Shown one piece after another: positions 7,024 to 14,874 of a stretch of DNA of 16,377 nucleotides. Location of the stretch: the NCBI GenBank assembly GCA_041695045.1, contig JBGFRR010000045.1, positions 1-16,377 of the forward strand. Direction: 5' to 3'. Positions within the stretch are counted from its first letter, which is position 1. Each line of letters opens with the position of its first letter. Both the position numbers and the translations under genes were made by a program. The stretch comes from JBGFRR01 sp041695045 (lineage in GTDB: Bacteria > Bacteroidota > Ignavibacteria > UBA10030). The notes below the pieces were generated by a model, which did not search any database, was not told the DNA's origin, and worked only from the letters and a program-made list of their open reading frames with translations.

Positions 7024-8139
7024 ATGTCGCATTCAAAGAAATCAGCAGTTCACTCATACCATCTATTATTGGAATCCATCGTGAAACGGTATTCCTTGCT
7101 TTGGCCTGCTCTTCCGGCGCTGGGCCTGAGCCTAATCCTGACTGCATGCGGTACCTCCGACACGCAAACGGAAGACGCCATGCAAACACAGCAAGAAGAG
7201 GTTGTCGGCGTTCGCGTGGAAGCGGTGCAAGCAGAATCCTTTGCCGAAACGCTCCAGACCACCGGTATCATCAAGGCCGTTGAGGATGTGATGCTCAGCG
7301 CCGAAGAAGCGGGGGTGGTGAAAGCATGGAAGGTGCGCAAAGGAGAGCGGGTGGCGAAGGGTTGGGTTCTTGCTGTTCTGAGCGACGACCTCCTCAAGGC
7401 GAGTTACGATGCCGCGCAAGCACAGTTTGAACTCGCAGAGCTCAACTACGAGAAACAGCGAAGCGTCTTCGCAGAGAACGCTATTAGCGAGTTGCAGATG
7501 AAGAGTGCGGAATACAACCGCAACGCCGCGCGTGCTGCTGCCGACCTTGCCCTAGCGCGGCTGGAGCGCACCCGACTCCGAAGTCCGATTGACGGCATGG
7601 TGAACGACCGGTTCTTCGATGAAGGCGAGTTCGTTTCGCCCGGCATGCCCGTTGCCCACCTTGTCAACAACGCGCGTGTGAAGGTTTCGGCTGAAGTGCC
7701 GGAGAACTATGCCGGCCTCATCCGCCTCGGTTCGACCATTACCTTCACGGTCGATGCATACCCCAAGGACACGCTGACGGGAACGGTGCAGTTCGTTTCG
7801 GCAGCGGTCAATCCTAACAACCGCACGATGACCGTAGAGGCATCGGTCGCCAACCCAAACGGCAAGCTCAAACCGGAGATGATTGCCCGCGTGCGCATTC
7901 TCCGCTCCGAGCAACGGAACGCCGTGCTGATCAATCAGAGTGTCGTGCAGCAGGTGGACCGCCACCGCTATGTTGTGTATGTCGAGAACAACGGTACAGT
8001 GGAAGAGCGCATCGTGAAGTTAGGCGGTCGACAGGGAAATAGGGTTGAAGTGCTCGAAGGGCTGGCGGTGGGCGACCGCGTGATTGTCTCCGGTTTTCAA
8101 CGGCTCGTGCACGGCCAGCGCGTGTCGGTTGCAGGATAA
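7024..8139 (+). CDS. RND efflux periplasmic adaptor (membrane fusion lipoprotein, HlyD/AcrA type)
   Basis: The adaptor bridges the inner-membrane pump and the outer-membrane channel. The ATG at 7024 is chosen because of the strong GAAGGAG at 7010-7016. A GTG at 7081 would instead give a compact lipoprotein signal (MKRYSLLWPALPALGLSLIL, then TAC), but has no clear ribosome site. Either way a lipobox LTAC places the lipidated cysteine at residue 42 (23 from the GTG). After a Q/E-rich linker come the lipoyl half-motif (LSAEEAGVVKAWKVRKGERVAKGWVLAVL, about 90-119), an alpha-hairpin (about 125-175), the second lipoyl half (TRLRSPIDGMVNDRFFDEGEFVSPG, about 180-205), the beta-barrel and the membrane-proximal domain. 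Length 371 aa is normal. Confidence 0.93.
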   Translation: MSHSKKSAVHSYHLLLESIVKRYSLLWPALPALGLSLILTACGTSDTQTEDAMQTQQEEVVGVRVEAVQAESFAETLQTTGIIKAVEDVMLSAEEAGVVKAWKVRKGERVAKGWVLAVLSDDLLKASYDAAQAQFELAELNYEKQRSVFAENAISELQMKSAEYNRNAARAAADLALARLERTRLRSPIDGMVNDRFFDEGEFVSPGMPVAHLVNNARVKVSAEVPENYAGLIRLGSTITFTVDAYPKDTLTGTVQFVSAAVNPNNRTMTVEASVANPNGKLKPEMIARVRILRSEQRNAVLINQSVVQQVDRHRYVVYVENNGTVEERIVKLGGRQGNRVEVLEGLAVGDRVIVSGFQRLVHGQRVSVAG

Positions 8140-8164
8140 TCATTCGTTCGAACAAGAGGGACCC

Positions 8165-11100
8165 ATGCGCATTTGGAACGTTGCAGTCGATAACAAAATC
8201 GCCGTTTACATTCTCATCCTGATGATTATCCTCATCGGCTACGGCGCGTACGACACCATGCCGAAAGAGGCCGCGCCGGATATCTCCATTCCTCTCGTCA
8301 TCGTCTCGACCCCCTACATCGGCGTCTCGGCAACCGACATCGAGGGGCTGGTCACGCAGCCGTTGGAGCGCGACCTCAAATCGCTGAAAGACGTGAAGCA
8401 AATCAGCTCCGTCTCGAAGGAAGGACTCTCCACGATACAGGTAGAATTCAACACCGGCGTGGACATAGACGACGCCCTGCGCCGCGTGCGGGATAAGGTC
8501 AATTCCGCAAAGGCCAACCTCCCGAGCGATGTCCTCGAGCCAATCGTGTCGGAGATCAACTTCAGCGAGTTTCCGATCATGTTTGTCAATGTAGAGGGCA
8601 ATGTCGGCCTCGCGCGGTTAAGGAAGATTGCCGAGGAGATTCAAGATAAGATTGAAGCGGTACCGGGCGTGCTGCGTGCCGACCTCAACGGCGGTCTTAC
8701 GCCCGAAGTGCAGGTGAACGTGGATGTCTATCGCATGAATGCATACCAGGTCGGCTTTGAGGATGTGGTCAACGCCATCCGCTCCGAAAACCTCTCTGTC
8801 CCCGGCGGGACCATCAAGACGGCTAACCGGAACATCTCGGTGCGCATCCCCGGCGAGTTCAAAGACGTTCAGCCGCTTGAAGACATTGTCGTCAAAATTC
8901 AAAACGGCAAGGCCATCTCCGTGCGGGATGTGGCCACCGTGCAGTATTCATTCGAAGACCGGCTGACCTACGCACGCCTTAACGGCCAGGAAGTGGTGTC
9001 TCTGGCCGTCCGCAAGCGCGCAGGGGAAAATCTCCTCCGTATCGCCGACGAGGTAATGGCCATCGTCCATGAAGAAAGCAAAAAGCTTCCCGCCGGCATC
9101 AAGCTTGAAATCTCGAATGACCAATCGATCTATATTCAGCGCACGGTCAGCGAGTTGGAGAACAGCATCATGACCGGCATGTTCCTCGTCGTGCTGGCGA
9201 TGTTCATGTTCTTCGGGTTCAAGAATTCGCTGCTGATCTCTGCGGCTATTCCGTTCTCGATGTTCATCGGCTTCATCGTTCTCGGCGCGTTCGGCATCAC
9301 GCTCAACTTCGTGGTGCTCTTTGCACTCATCCTTGTACTCGGCATTCTGGTGGACGACGCGGTCGTTGTCATCGAAAACATCTACCGCCATCAGCAAGAG
9401 TACAGTAAGGGCCCTGTGCAAGCGGCAAGGGACGGCACGGCGGAGGTTGCGCTTCCCGTGCTCGCGGCGACCATTACGACGATCTCGCCGTTCATCCCAT
9501 TGCTGTTTTGGCCCGGCGTTGTAGGCGACTTCATGTCGTATCTTCCCATCACCCTTATCGCAACGCTCAGCGCGTCGCTCTTCGTTGCGTTTGTGATCAG
9601 TCCGGTGCAAGGGGCGCAGTGGATCAACTACCGGCGGGAGATCCGGAAGGCTAAACAGAACCTTGAGCATCAAACGTGGTGGAGGAAATACAATCCCATT
9701 ACCTGGCTCTATCACAAGACGGATACGGTAGCATTTCCGTGGATGCAGAAACGGTATACCACAACGCTTCGCTGGGCACTGCAGAATCGCGGACGTACCA
9801 TCGGCGGGTCGTTGGTGATGCTGGTGATGGTCATCATGTTGTTCGCCGTCCTCAACAGCGGTGTCGAGTTTTTCCCGAATGTCGAGCCCCAGCTGGTCAA
9901 CGCGAACATCGAAGCTCCTCCCGGCACCTCGCTCGATGTTACCGACGGCATCGCTCGGGAACTGGAGGCACAGCTGGAACACATCCCCGGACGCCGCGAT
10001 ATGGAGTTCATCTCGACGAACATCGGCGTGTCCGAAGACCCGTTCGACTTCGGCGGCCAGGGAACGTCCAACAAGGGCACAATCTCCATTATCTTTTATG
10101 ACAAGCAGAAGCGCAGCCAGAGCAGTTTCACAACGATGGAAGAAATCCGTACGGCATTCAAAAGCATTGCCGGCGCGGACGTGCGTGTCAACCAACAGGA
10201 GATGGGACCTCCCGTGGGTGCGGCCGTGAGCATTGAAGTCTTCGGCGAAGACTACGCGCAGCTTGCATCGCTAAGCGCGCAAATTCGAGAACGCATCAAG
10301 TCGATCCCTAACCTTGTTGACCTGAAGGATGATTACAGCATCGGCAAGCCGGAGATGGAAATCATCGTCGACCGTGAAAAGGCAGGACTGCTGTGGACGA
10401 ACACAGGACAGATTGCAAGCACGGTGCGCACCGCCATCAGCGGATCTGAAGCGTCGAAGTACCGGCTTGGGGAAGATGAGTACAAAATCCGCGTCCGTTT
10501 ACGGGAAGACCAGCGCACGTCGGTGGAGGACCTCGAGAAGTTGCGCATCACCTTCATGAACCACAGAGGAGAACTGCTGTCGATCCCGCTCACGTCGGTG
10601 GCTGAAATCCGCAAGACCGCCGGCGTGTCCGATATCCGGCGCAAAGACCTCAAGCGGGTCATTACCGTCACCGGGAATGTGGAAGGGCGCGTGGCTTCCG
10701 AGGTTCTCAACGATGTGAAAGCAATGCTGGCAGATTTCGATATGCCGCCGGGTTACGGCATCAAGTTCACGGGACAGGACGAAGAGCAGAAGAAGGCGGA
10801 GGCATTCTTGGCAAGGGCGTTCATCATTACGTTGCTGCTGGTATTCCTGATTCTCGTCTCGGAGTTCAACTCGGTGAAAGTGCCGTTCGTGATTATGCTG
10901 TCGGTCATCCTTTCGCTCATCGGTGTATTGGTCGGTCTGCTTGTGACACGTACGCCGTTCGTTGTGATCATGACGGGCGTTGGCATCATCTCCCTCGCCG
11001 GCATCGTGGTGAAGAATGCCATCGTGCTGTTGGATTTTGCCAAACGGAAGCGTGAGGAGGGAATGAGCGTGGATGAAGCGCTGCTCGAAGCCGGCCGCAC

Positions 11101-11413
11101 GCGCTTGCGTCCGATTCTCCTCACGGCCGCCACGACGGTGTTGGGCATTCTTCCGCTTGCAACGGGATTCGATTTCAACTGGCGGGAGCTGCACTTCGTC
11201 GTCGGCGCGGAAAGCGCTGCGTTCTGGGGCCCGCTGGGTATCGCAATCATTTCGGGCCTCACTGTCTCCAGCTTCCTCACCCTCGTCATCGTGCCGACGT
11301 TCTACTCGTTACTCGAGACGTGGTCGGAGCGCATCGCTGCATTCTTCCGGCGATACTCGGACGAAGAGACGGACGTGGTTCCTACCACCAAACCTGTACG
11401 CACCGAATCGTAA
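8165..11413 (+). CDS. RND family efflux transporter permease (AcrB/MexF-like)
   Basis: This 1082-aa inner-membrane proton-driven pump starts at ATG 8165 (AAGAGGG upstream), 25 nt after the adaptor. It has the full RND plan: TM1 at about 11-28, periplasmic loop 1, TM2-TM6 at about 335-510, a hydrophilic cytoplasmic linker of about 60 residues rich in Arg, Lys and Trp, TM7 near 560, loop 2, then TM8-TM12. The proton-relay residues are present: the Asp-Asp pair D397-D398 in GILVDDAVVVIEN (TM4) and K950 in GIVVKNAIVLLDF (TM10). The double Asp supports the hydrophobe/amphiphile exporter type rather than a metal exporter. The substrate cannot be inferred. It completes the tetR-OMF-adaptor-pump operon. 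Confidence 0.96.
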   Translation: MRIWNVAVDNKIAVYILILMIILIGYGAYDTMPKEAAPDISIPLVIVSTPYIGVSATDIEGLVTQPLERDLKSLKDVKQISSVSKEGLSTIQVEFNTGVDIDDALRRVRDKVNSAKANLPSDVLEPIVSEINFSEFPIMFVNVEGNVGLARLRKIAEEIQDKIEAVPGVLRADLNGGLTPEVQVNVDVYRMNAYQVGFEDVVNAIRSENLSVPGGTIKTANRNISVRIPGEFKDVQPLEDIVVKIQNGKAISVRDVATVQYSFEDRLTYARLNGQEVVSLAVRKRAGENLLRIADEVMAIVHEESKKLPAGIKLEISNDQSIYIQRTVSELENSIMTGMFLVVLAMFMFFGFKNSLLISAAIPFSMFIGFIVLGAFGITLNFVVLFALILVLGILVDDAVVVIENIYRHQQEYSKGPVQAARDGTAEVALPVLAATITTISPFIPLLFWPGVVGDFMSYLPITLIATLSASLFVAFVISPVQGAQWINYRREIRKAKQNLEHQTWWRKYNPITWLYHKTDTVAFPWMQKRYTTTLRWALQNRGRTIGGSLVMLVMVIMLFAVLNSGVEFFPNVEPQLVNANIEAPPGTSLDVTDGIARELEAQLEHIPGRRDMEFISTNIGVSEDPFDFGGQGTSNKGTISIIFYDKQKRSQSSFTTMEEIRTAFKSIAGADVRVNQQEMGPPVGAAVSIEVFGEDYAQLASLSAQIRERIKSIPNLVDLKDDYSIGKPEMEIIVDREKAGLLWTNTGQIASTVRTAISGSEASKYRLGEDEYKIRVRLREDQRTSVEDLEKLRITFMNHRGELLSIPLTSVAEIRKTAGVSDIRRKDLKRVITVTGNVEGRVASEVLNDVKAMLADFDMPPGYGIKFTGQDEEQKKAEAFLARAFIITLLLVFLILVSEFNSVKVPFVIMLSVILSLIGVLVGLLVTRTPFVVIMTGVGIISLAGIVVKNAIVLLDFAKRKREEGMSVDEALLEAGRTRLRPILLTAATTVLGILPLATGFDFNWRELHFVVGAESAAFWGPLGIAIISGLTVSSFLTLVIVPTFYSLLETWSERIAAFFRRYSDEETDVVPTTKPVRTES

Positions 11414-11422
11414 GCTTCAGAA

Positions 11423-12010
11423 ATGAAGCCTCCTCCAACCTCTACACGCACTGCCCGCCGGACCTACGAGATCATCTGGGACGTCGTCCGGCAGGTGCCG
11501 CGCGGACGCGTGGCGACGTACGGCGAAATCGCCGAGCACGCCGGCTTCCCCGGCCGCGCACGGCTCGTCGGCTATGCACTCCACAATACCCCGCGTGGTT
11601 CGGACATCCCCTGGCATCGCATCGTGAATGCGCAAGGGAACATCTCGCTTCCCAAAACAACCGGCGCGTATCGCCGACAACGCAGATTGCTCGAAGCCGA
11701 GGGCGTGCAGTTCGACGGCGAGAGAATCGATTTGAAGAAGTTCAGATGGTTGCGTAGATTGGCAAGGGGTTACCACATCCCCAGCGAAGGAGGATTTTTC
11801 TTCTTTATCTTAACGTGGGCAGGCAGGCCACAACCAAAAAATCCCCCACGAATTTACACGCCTGCCTGCGGTAGGCAGGAATCTACACGAAGAGGTCCAA
11901 AATCATTAGTGGCGATTAGTGAAGATTCCTGCCTGCCCTGCCTGCCGGCAGGCAGGCGTGGGCACAAAATCTTTGCCTTTTGTGCACAGATTTCACTCTT
12001 AAAGTACTAA
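11423..12010 (+). CDS. Alkyltransferase-like protein (Atl, non-catalytic MGMT homologue) with repeat-derived C-terminal tail
   Basis: Residues about 10-109 are the DNA-binding domain of O6-alkylguanine alkyltransferases (RTYEIIWDVVRQVPRGRVATYGEIAEHAG, RLVGYALHN). The active site reads PWHR (63-66) where the transferases have PCHR, so the acceptor cysteine is Trp64. This is the hallmark of Atl proteins, which bind O6-alkylguanine and pass the lesion to nucleotide excision repair. Family members are usually near 100-115 aa and end just after the segment seen here as DLKKFRW. The frame continues for about 86 more residues through the repeat block at 11842-11985, giving a low-complexity tail. That tail is probably not ancestral and may be unstable. 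The start ATG lies 9 nt after the pump gene without a clear ribosome site, so co-transcription or coupling with it is possible. Confidence 0.85.
   Translation: MKPPPTSTRTARRTYEIIWDVVRQVPRGRVATYGEIAEHAGFPGRARLVGYALHNTPRGSDIPWHRIVNAQGNISLPKTTGAYRRQRRLLEAEGVQFDGERIDLKKFRWLRRLARGYHIPSEGGFFFFILTWAGRPQPKNPPRIYTPACGRQESTRRGPKSLVAISEDSCLPCLPAGRRGHKIFAFCAQISLLKY
11861..11879. repeat. Mini-palindrome copy A (19 bp)
   Basis: CCTGCCT (11861-11867) and AGGCAGG (11873-11879) form a perfect 7-bp stem with loop GCGGT. It separates CACGAATTTACACG (11847-11860) from AATCTACACGAAG (11880-11892). Joined, these two flanks make an uninterrupted ACGAAT/TACACGAA repeat, so this unit looks inserted. Confidence 0.65.
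11928..11956. repeat. Mini-palindrome copy B (29 bp, partly duplicated)
   Basis: The unit ends in the perfect 20-bp palindrome CCTGCCTGCCGGCAGGCAGG (11937-11956), preceded by another CCTGCCTGC (11928-11936). It separates GTGAAGATT (11919-11927) from CGTGGGC (11957-11963). Joined, the flanks give the exact style of right end expected as the inverted partner of the left end at 11845. Confidence 0.65.
11962..11985. repeat. Hairpin between the repeat block and aspA
   Basis: GCACAAAA (11962-11969) and TTTTGTGC (11978-11985) are perfect inverted copies with an 8-nt loop. It lies 37 nt before the aspA start codon. No T-run follows, so it may be part of the repeat element or an mRNA leader structure rather than a terminator. 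Confidence 0.5.
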
Positions 12011-12022
12011 GGAGTACTAATC

Positions 12023-13417
12023 ATGGAAACGCGAATCGAAAAAGATTCTTTGGGCGATCGTCAGATTCCCAAGGATGCATACTACGGAGTGCAGACATCG
12101 CGCGCATTGGAGAACTTTCCCATCAGCGGCTTGAAGCCGAAGTCCGCCTACGTGGAGGCGACCGTTCACATCAAGCGCGCAGCAGCGGTCGTCAACAAAT
12201 CATTAGGATTGTTGGATGGCAAGATTGCCGACGCTATCGCGCAAGCGGCCGATGAAGTGTTGGGCGGCAAGCTGCGCGAGTGGTTTGTGGTGGACGTGTA
12301 TCAGGCGGGAGCGGGAACGTCGCACAACATGAACACGAATGAAGTCCTCGCCAACCGTGCAATCGAAATCCTGGGCGGACAAAAAGGCGACTACAAACTC
12401 GTCAGCCCGAACGACCACGTGAACATGGCGCAATCCACCAACGATGTGTGCCCGACGGCCATCCGCATCGCTGCGCTCATAGAGGTCGGCACACTGATGC
12501 CGGTGCTGAAGAAATTGGAAGAATCGTTTTTGCGGAAAGGGAAGGAGTTCGACGGCATTGTGAAATCCGGACGCACGCACCTGATGGATGCGACGCCGGT
12601 GCGGCTCGGACAGGAGTTCACAGCCTACGGCGTGAACGTGCGACAACACGCGCACGCGATTACGCGCGCGGCAGAAGCGTGCAAGGAACTCGGCATCGGC
12701 GGCACGGCGGTAGGCACGGGATTGAACGCGCATCCGAAGTATCGCCCGATGATGGTCGAACAGCTCACAACGCAGACAGGTATCGGCTTCAGCATGGCGG
12801 ACGATTACTTCGAGGCCATGCAAAGCCTGCGACCGATGGTGGAGCTTTCCCACGCGCTCACGAACTTCGCGCAAGACCTCTCACGCATCTCCAACGACAT
12901 TCGTCTACTCGGCTCCGGGCCAAAGACCGGGCTGGCAGAGATCAACCTGCCGGCGGTTCAGCCGGGGTCGTCCATCATGCCCGGCAAGATCAATCCCTCG
13001 ATGTCCGAAATGGTCAACCAGGTCTGCTATCAGGTCATCGGCTGCAACACGACGATTCTCTTTTCCGCGCAGGCCGGACAGTTAGAGCTGAACGTGATGA
13101 TGCCGGTGGTGGCGTTCAACCTGATTCACGAAATCGAAATCCTCCGCAACGCCATCGACGTCTGTATCAAGCTCTGCATCGACGGGATCACGGCGAATGC
13201 AGAGCGCTGTCAGTTCTATGCGGAGAACAGCACCAGCGTCGTCACCGTGTTGAATCCGCATATCGGCTACTTAGCCGCGGCGGAGATTGCGAAGGAGTAC
13301 ATCCAATCGGGCAAACCGATCCGCGAGTTGGTGCTGGAGAAGGGCTTGCTCACGAAGGAACAACTCGATAAGGTTTTCGGCTTACGCGGAATGACGGAGC
13401 CGGGGATTCACACGTAG
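12023..13417 (+). CDS. aspA: Aspartate ammonia-lyase (aspartase)
   Basis: The 464-aa protein belongs to the aspartase/fumarase class II superfamily. It catalyses reversible deamination of L-aspartate to fumarate and ammonia in the cytoplasm. Conserved blocks are YQAGAGTSHNMNTNEV (93-108), SPNDHVNMAQSTND (128-141), SGRTHLMDATP (182-192), TAVGTGLN (228-235) and the catalytic SS-loop GSSIMPGKINP (315-325). Aspartase is preferred over fumarase C because of the N-terminus (RIEKDSLGDRQIPKDAYYGVQT), the AGAGTS rather than GSGTQ sequence, MAQSTND rather than SQSSND, and the C-terminal LNPHIGY and ITAN segments. ATG at 12023 has AAGGAG at 12009-12014. The stop codon of the extended Atl frame overlaps this ribosome site. 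It lies upstream of LDH, with a 102-nt gap. Confidence 0.87.
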   Translation: METRIEKDSLGDRQIPKDAYYGVQTSRALENFPISGLKPKSAYVEATVHIKRAAAVVNKSLGLLDGKIADAIAQAADEVLGGKLREWFVVDVYQAGAGTSHNMNTNEVLANRAIEILGGQKGDYKLVSPNDHVNMAQSTNDVCPTAIRIAALIEVGTLMPVLKKLEESFLRKGKEFDGIVKSGRTHLMDATPVRLGQEFTAYGVNVRQHAHAITRAAEACKELGIGGTAVGTGLNAHPKYRPMMVEQLTTQTGIGFSMADDYFEAMQSLRPMVELSHALTNFAQDLSRISNDIRLLGSGPKTGLAEINLPAVQPGSSIMPGKINPSMSEMVNQVCYQVIGCNTTILFSAQAGQLELNVMMPVVAFNLIHEIEILRNAIDVCIKLCIDGITANAERCQFYAENSTSVVTVLNPHIGYLAAAEIAKEYIQSGKPIRELVLEKGLLTKEQLDKVFGLRGMTEPGIHT

Positions 13418-13519
13418 ATGCCTGGTTTGCTTACGGTTGTACATGGCGCGAAGAATCGTTTGGAAATCGTCGGTAACACCTATTTCGTGTGAAGAGAGGA
13501 GAGGAAAGGTAGAGTCACA

Positions 13520-14458
13520 ATGAAAATCGGAATTGTCGGTGCAGGGTATGTCGGCTCGACTGCTGCCTATGCGATGGTTATGTGTGGGGTCGGCCGCGAG
13601 ATCGTCCTCGTCGACGTCAAAGCTGAGCGGGCCGCGGCAGAGGCGGACGATATTTTTCACGCCGTACCATTTGCTCACCCCGTTGAGGTGAGAGCAGGGA
13701 AGTACGAAGATTTACAGGGATGCCGCGTGGTTGTGTTATCCGCGGGAACAAATCAACGGCCGGGCGAAACGCGGTTGCAGCTACTCGACCGCAATGCCGC
13801 AATCTTCCGTGAGATTGTGCCTCGCGTGCTGGATGCCTCGCCGGATGCTCTCCTCGTGGTTGCGACAAACCCTGTCGATGTCATGACGCACCTGACTGCT
13901 CGATTCGCAGCTGAGCGCGGCGTTCCCAGTCATCGCGTCTTCGGGTCGGGAACCACGTTGGACACTGCTCGTTTCCGCTCTCTGCTGAGCAGATACCTCG
14001 GTGTTGACGCTCGCCACGTACACGGATACGTCTTGGGTGAACACGGTGATTCTGAAGTTTTGACCTGGTCGCTCGTCTCCGTCGGCGGAATGTCCTTAGA
14101 AGAGTTCTGCCGGCAACGCCGTCTTTCGCTGGACACGAGCGTGAAGGACGATATCGACCGGCGCGTTCGGCGTGCGGCGTATTCCATTATTGCTGGAAAA
14201 GGTGCAACGTATTACGGTATCGGCAGCGCGTTGGCTCGCATCGTCGATGTGGTGCTGAAGGACCAACGATCTATCCTGACCGTGTGCACGCCGGTGTCGG
14301 ATATCCTCGGTGTCCGGGATGTTACGGTTTCCTTACCGCATCTCATTGGAGGTTCGGGAGTGATAGCAACCTTCCCGCCGCCGCTCGATGGGTCGGAACA
14401 AGAATCGCTGAAGCATAGTGCGACGTTGATTGCCGATACCGTGAAGGGTCTGAATTAA
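13520..14458 (+). CDS. ldh: L-lactate dehydrogenase with conserved FBP-site residues
   Basis: The 312-aa enzyme interconverts pyruvate and L-lactate with NAD(H). The Rossmann motif GAGYVG is at 7-12 with D32 for the NAD ribose. In the substrate loop TNQRPGETR, Q79 occupies the position (canonical 102) that is Gln in LDH and Arg in malate dehydrogenase; R85 follows. The catalytic set is D148, R151 and H175 (LGEHGDSE), corresponding to canonical D168, R171 and H195. R153 and H168 fall at canonical 173 and 188, which bind fructose-1,6-bisphosphate in allosteric bacterial LDHs, so FBP activation is likely. KGATYYGI matches LDH rather than MDH. The start ATG has a purine-rich AAAGGTAGAG stretch upstream. 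The malate dehydrogenase alternative is unlikely because of Q79. Confidence 0.88.
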   Translation: MKIGIVGAGYVGSTAAYAMVMCGVGREIVLVDVKAERAAAEADDIFHAVPFAHPVEVRAGKYEDLQGCRVVVLSAGTNQRPGETRLQLLDRNAAIFREIVPRVLDASPDALLVVATNPVDVMTHLTARFAAERGVPSHRVFGSGTTLDTARFRSLLSRYLGVDARHVHGYVLGEHGDSEVLTWSLVSVGGMSLEEFCRQRRLSLDTSVKDDIDRRVRRAAYSIIAGKGATYYGIGSALARIVDVVLKDQRSILTVCTPVSDILGVRDVTVSLPHLIGGSGVIATFPPPLDGSEQESLKHSATLIADTVKGLN

Positions 14459-14497
14459 GTATTCTCGCGGGAGTCTTTTTCGGGTTATGCATCAACC

Positions 14498-14575
14498 ATG
14501 AATAACGAATCTGCTCCCTCGGAGGAACGCATGGCCGAGATGCTGCCGCTGGATTATGAACTCTTGGCCCGATAG
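14498..14575 (+). pseudogene. Short ORF, possibly the start of a broken gene
   Basis: ATG at 14498 opens 25 codons ending NNESAPSEERMAEMLPLDYELLAR then TAG. An internal ATG at 14531 has GGAGGA 4 nt upstream. Directly after the stop, a different frame reads IEEVLSRFSETNARR with similar helical character. The pattern would fit a gene start broken by a one- or two-base indel, or a 14-aa peptide from the second ATG. No family is recognised. It is convergent with the minus-strand 57-aa gene. The surrounding 14459-14593 holds nothing else I can support. Confidence 0.2.
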
Positions 14576-14593
14576 AAGAAGTGCTCTCACGGT

Positions 14594-14767
14594 TCAGTGA
14601 AACGAATGCCCGCCGCGCACATGGCCGGCGTTCATGCTCTGTACAATTTTCAGTCGTTTTTCGGGACGCTGTTTAGCGTTGAGGCGCTTGTCACGCGCTG
14701 TAAGTTTCTTCAGGTTGGACTTCAGTTCCTTCGGGTTGTTGGAAAGGGGAAGCTTAGGTGATTTCAT
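14594..14767 (-). CDS. Small basic hypothetical protein (57 aa)
   Basis: The start is taken at the minus-strand ATG at 14767 because GGAGG stands 6 nt upstream and a consensus promoter lies behind it; a longer frame to 14863 would begin before the transcription start. The product begins MKSPKLPLSNNPKELKSNLKK and is strongly basic (about 16 Lys/Arg against 3 acidic residues), hydrophilic and probably helical from about 12 to 42. The tail is rich in His and Gly (HVRGGHSFH). There is no signal peptide or membrane segment. Binding to nucleic acid or the ribosome would be a natural guess from charge alone; the family is not recognised. Confidence 0.6.
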   Translation of the reverse strand: MKSPKLPLSNNPKELKSNLKKLTARDKRLNAKQRPEKRLKIVQSMNAGHVRGGHSFH

Positions 14768-14841
14768 GGCGACCTCCGTATCGATGGTGATCAGTCGGAC
14801 ATCACGAACCGGCGGATGAGTGAACAATCGGGGCCAAGTAG

Positions 14842-14870
14842 ATAGTACGTTGTGTAAGACCAAATGTCAA
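14842..14870 (-). promoter_or_regulatory. Strong sigma70-type promoter of the 57-aa gene
   Basis: On the minus strand TTGACA (14870-14865) and TACTAT (14847-14842) are exactly 17 nt apart; the -35 box is consensus and the -10 differs at one base. Transcription should start near 14835, leaving a leader of about 68 nt. That leader contains a small inverted repeat GTGAT/ATCAC (14787-14791 and 14801-14805) before the ribosome site. Confidence 0.7.
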
Positions 14871-14874
14871 GTGC

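Larger units (their letters stand above)
11842..11963. repeat. Composite inverted-repeat element interrupted by two CCTGCC palindromes
   Basis: The left end CCCACGAATTTACAC (11845-11859) is matched at 13 of 15 positions by the reverse complement of the right end, read as GTGAAGATT (11919-11927) plus CGTGGG (11957-11962), with a 29-nt palindromic unit lying between those two parts. The interior has repeated words: TACACGAA/ACACG on the left and ATTAGTG twice on the right (11904-11921). The element lies in the frame of the Atl tail, between that domain and aspA. Confidence 0.65.

Noticed and set aside
8948..10195. 415-codon open frame on the minus strand
   Set aside because: It is the antisense shadow of the RND permease, with His/Arg/Asp-rich composition and no recognisable domain.
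12448..13371. 307-codon open frame on the plus strand
   Set aside because: It is an out-of-frame reading inside aspA, which has clear family motifs throughout its own frame.
12023..13417. Class II fumarase identity for the aspA product
   Set aside because: The superfamily loop is shared, but the N-terminus, AGAGTS and MAQSTND blocks and C-terminal segment agree with aspartase.
13418..13519. Promoter for LDH
   Set aside because: TTTG/TATTTCG-like words are present but spacing and match are too poor to choose a site.
14461..14480. Terminator behind LDH (CTC-GCGG-GAG then five T)
   Set aside because: The stem is only three base pairs, too weak to support a terminator call.
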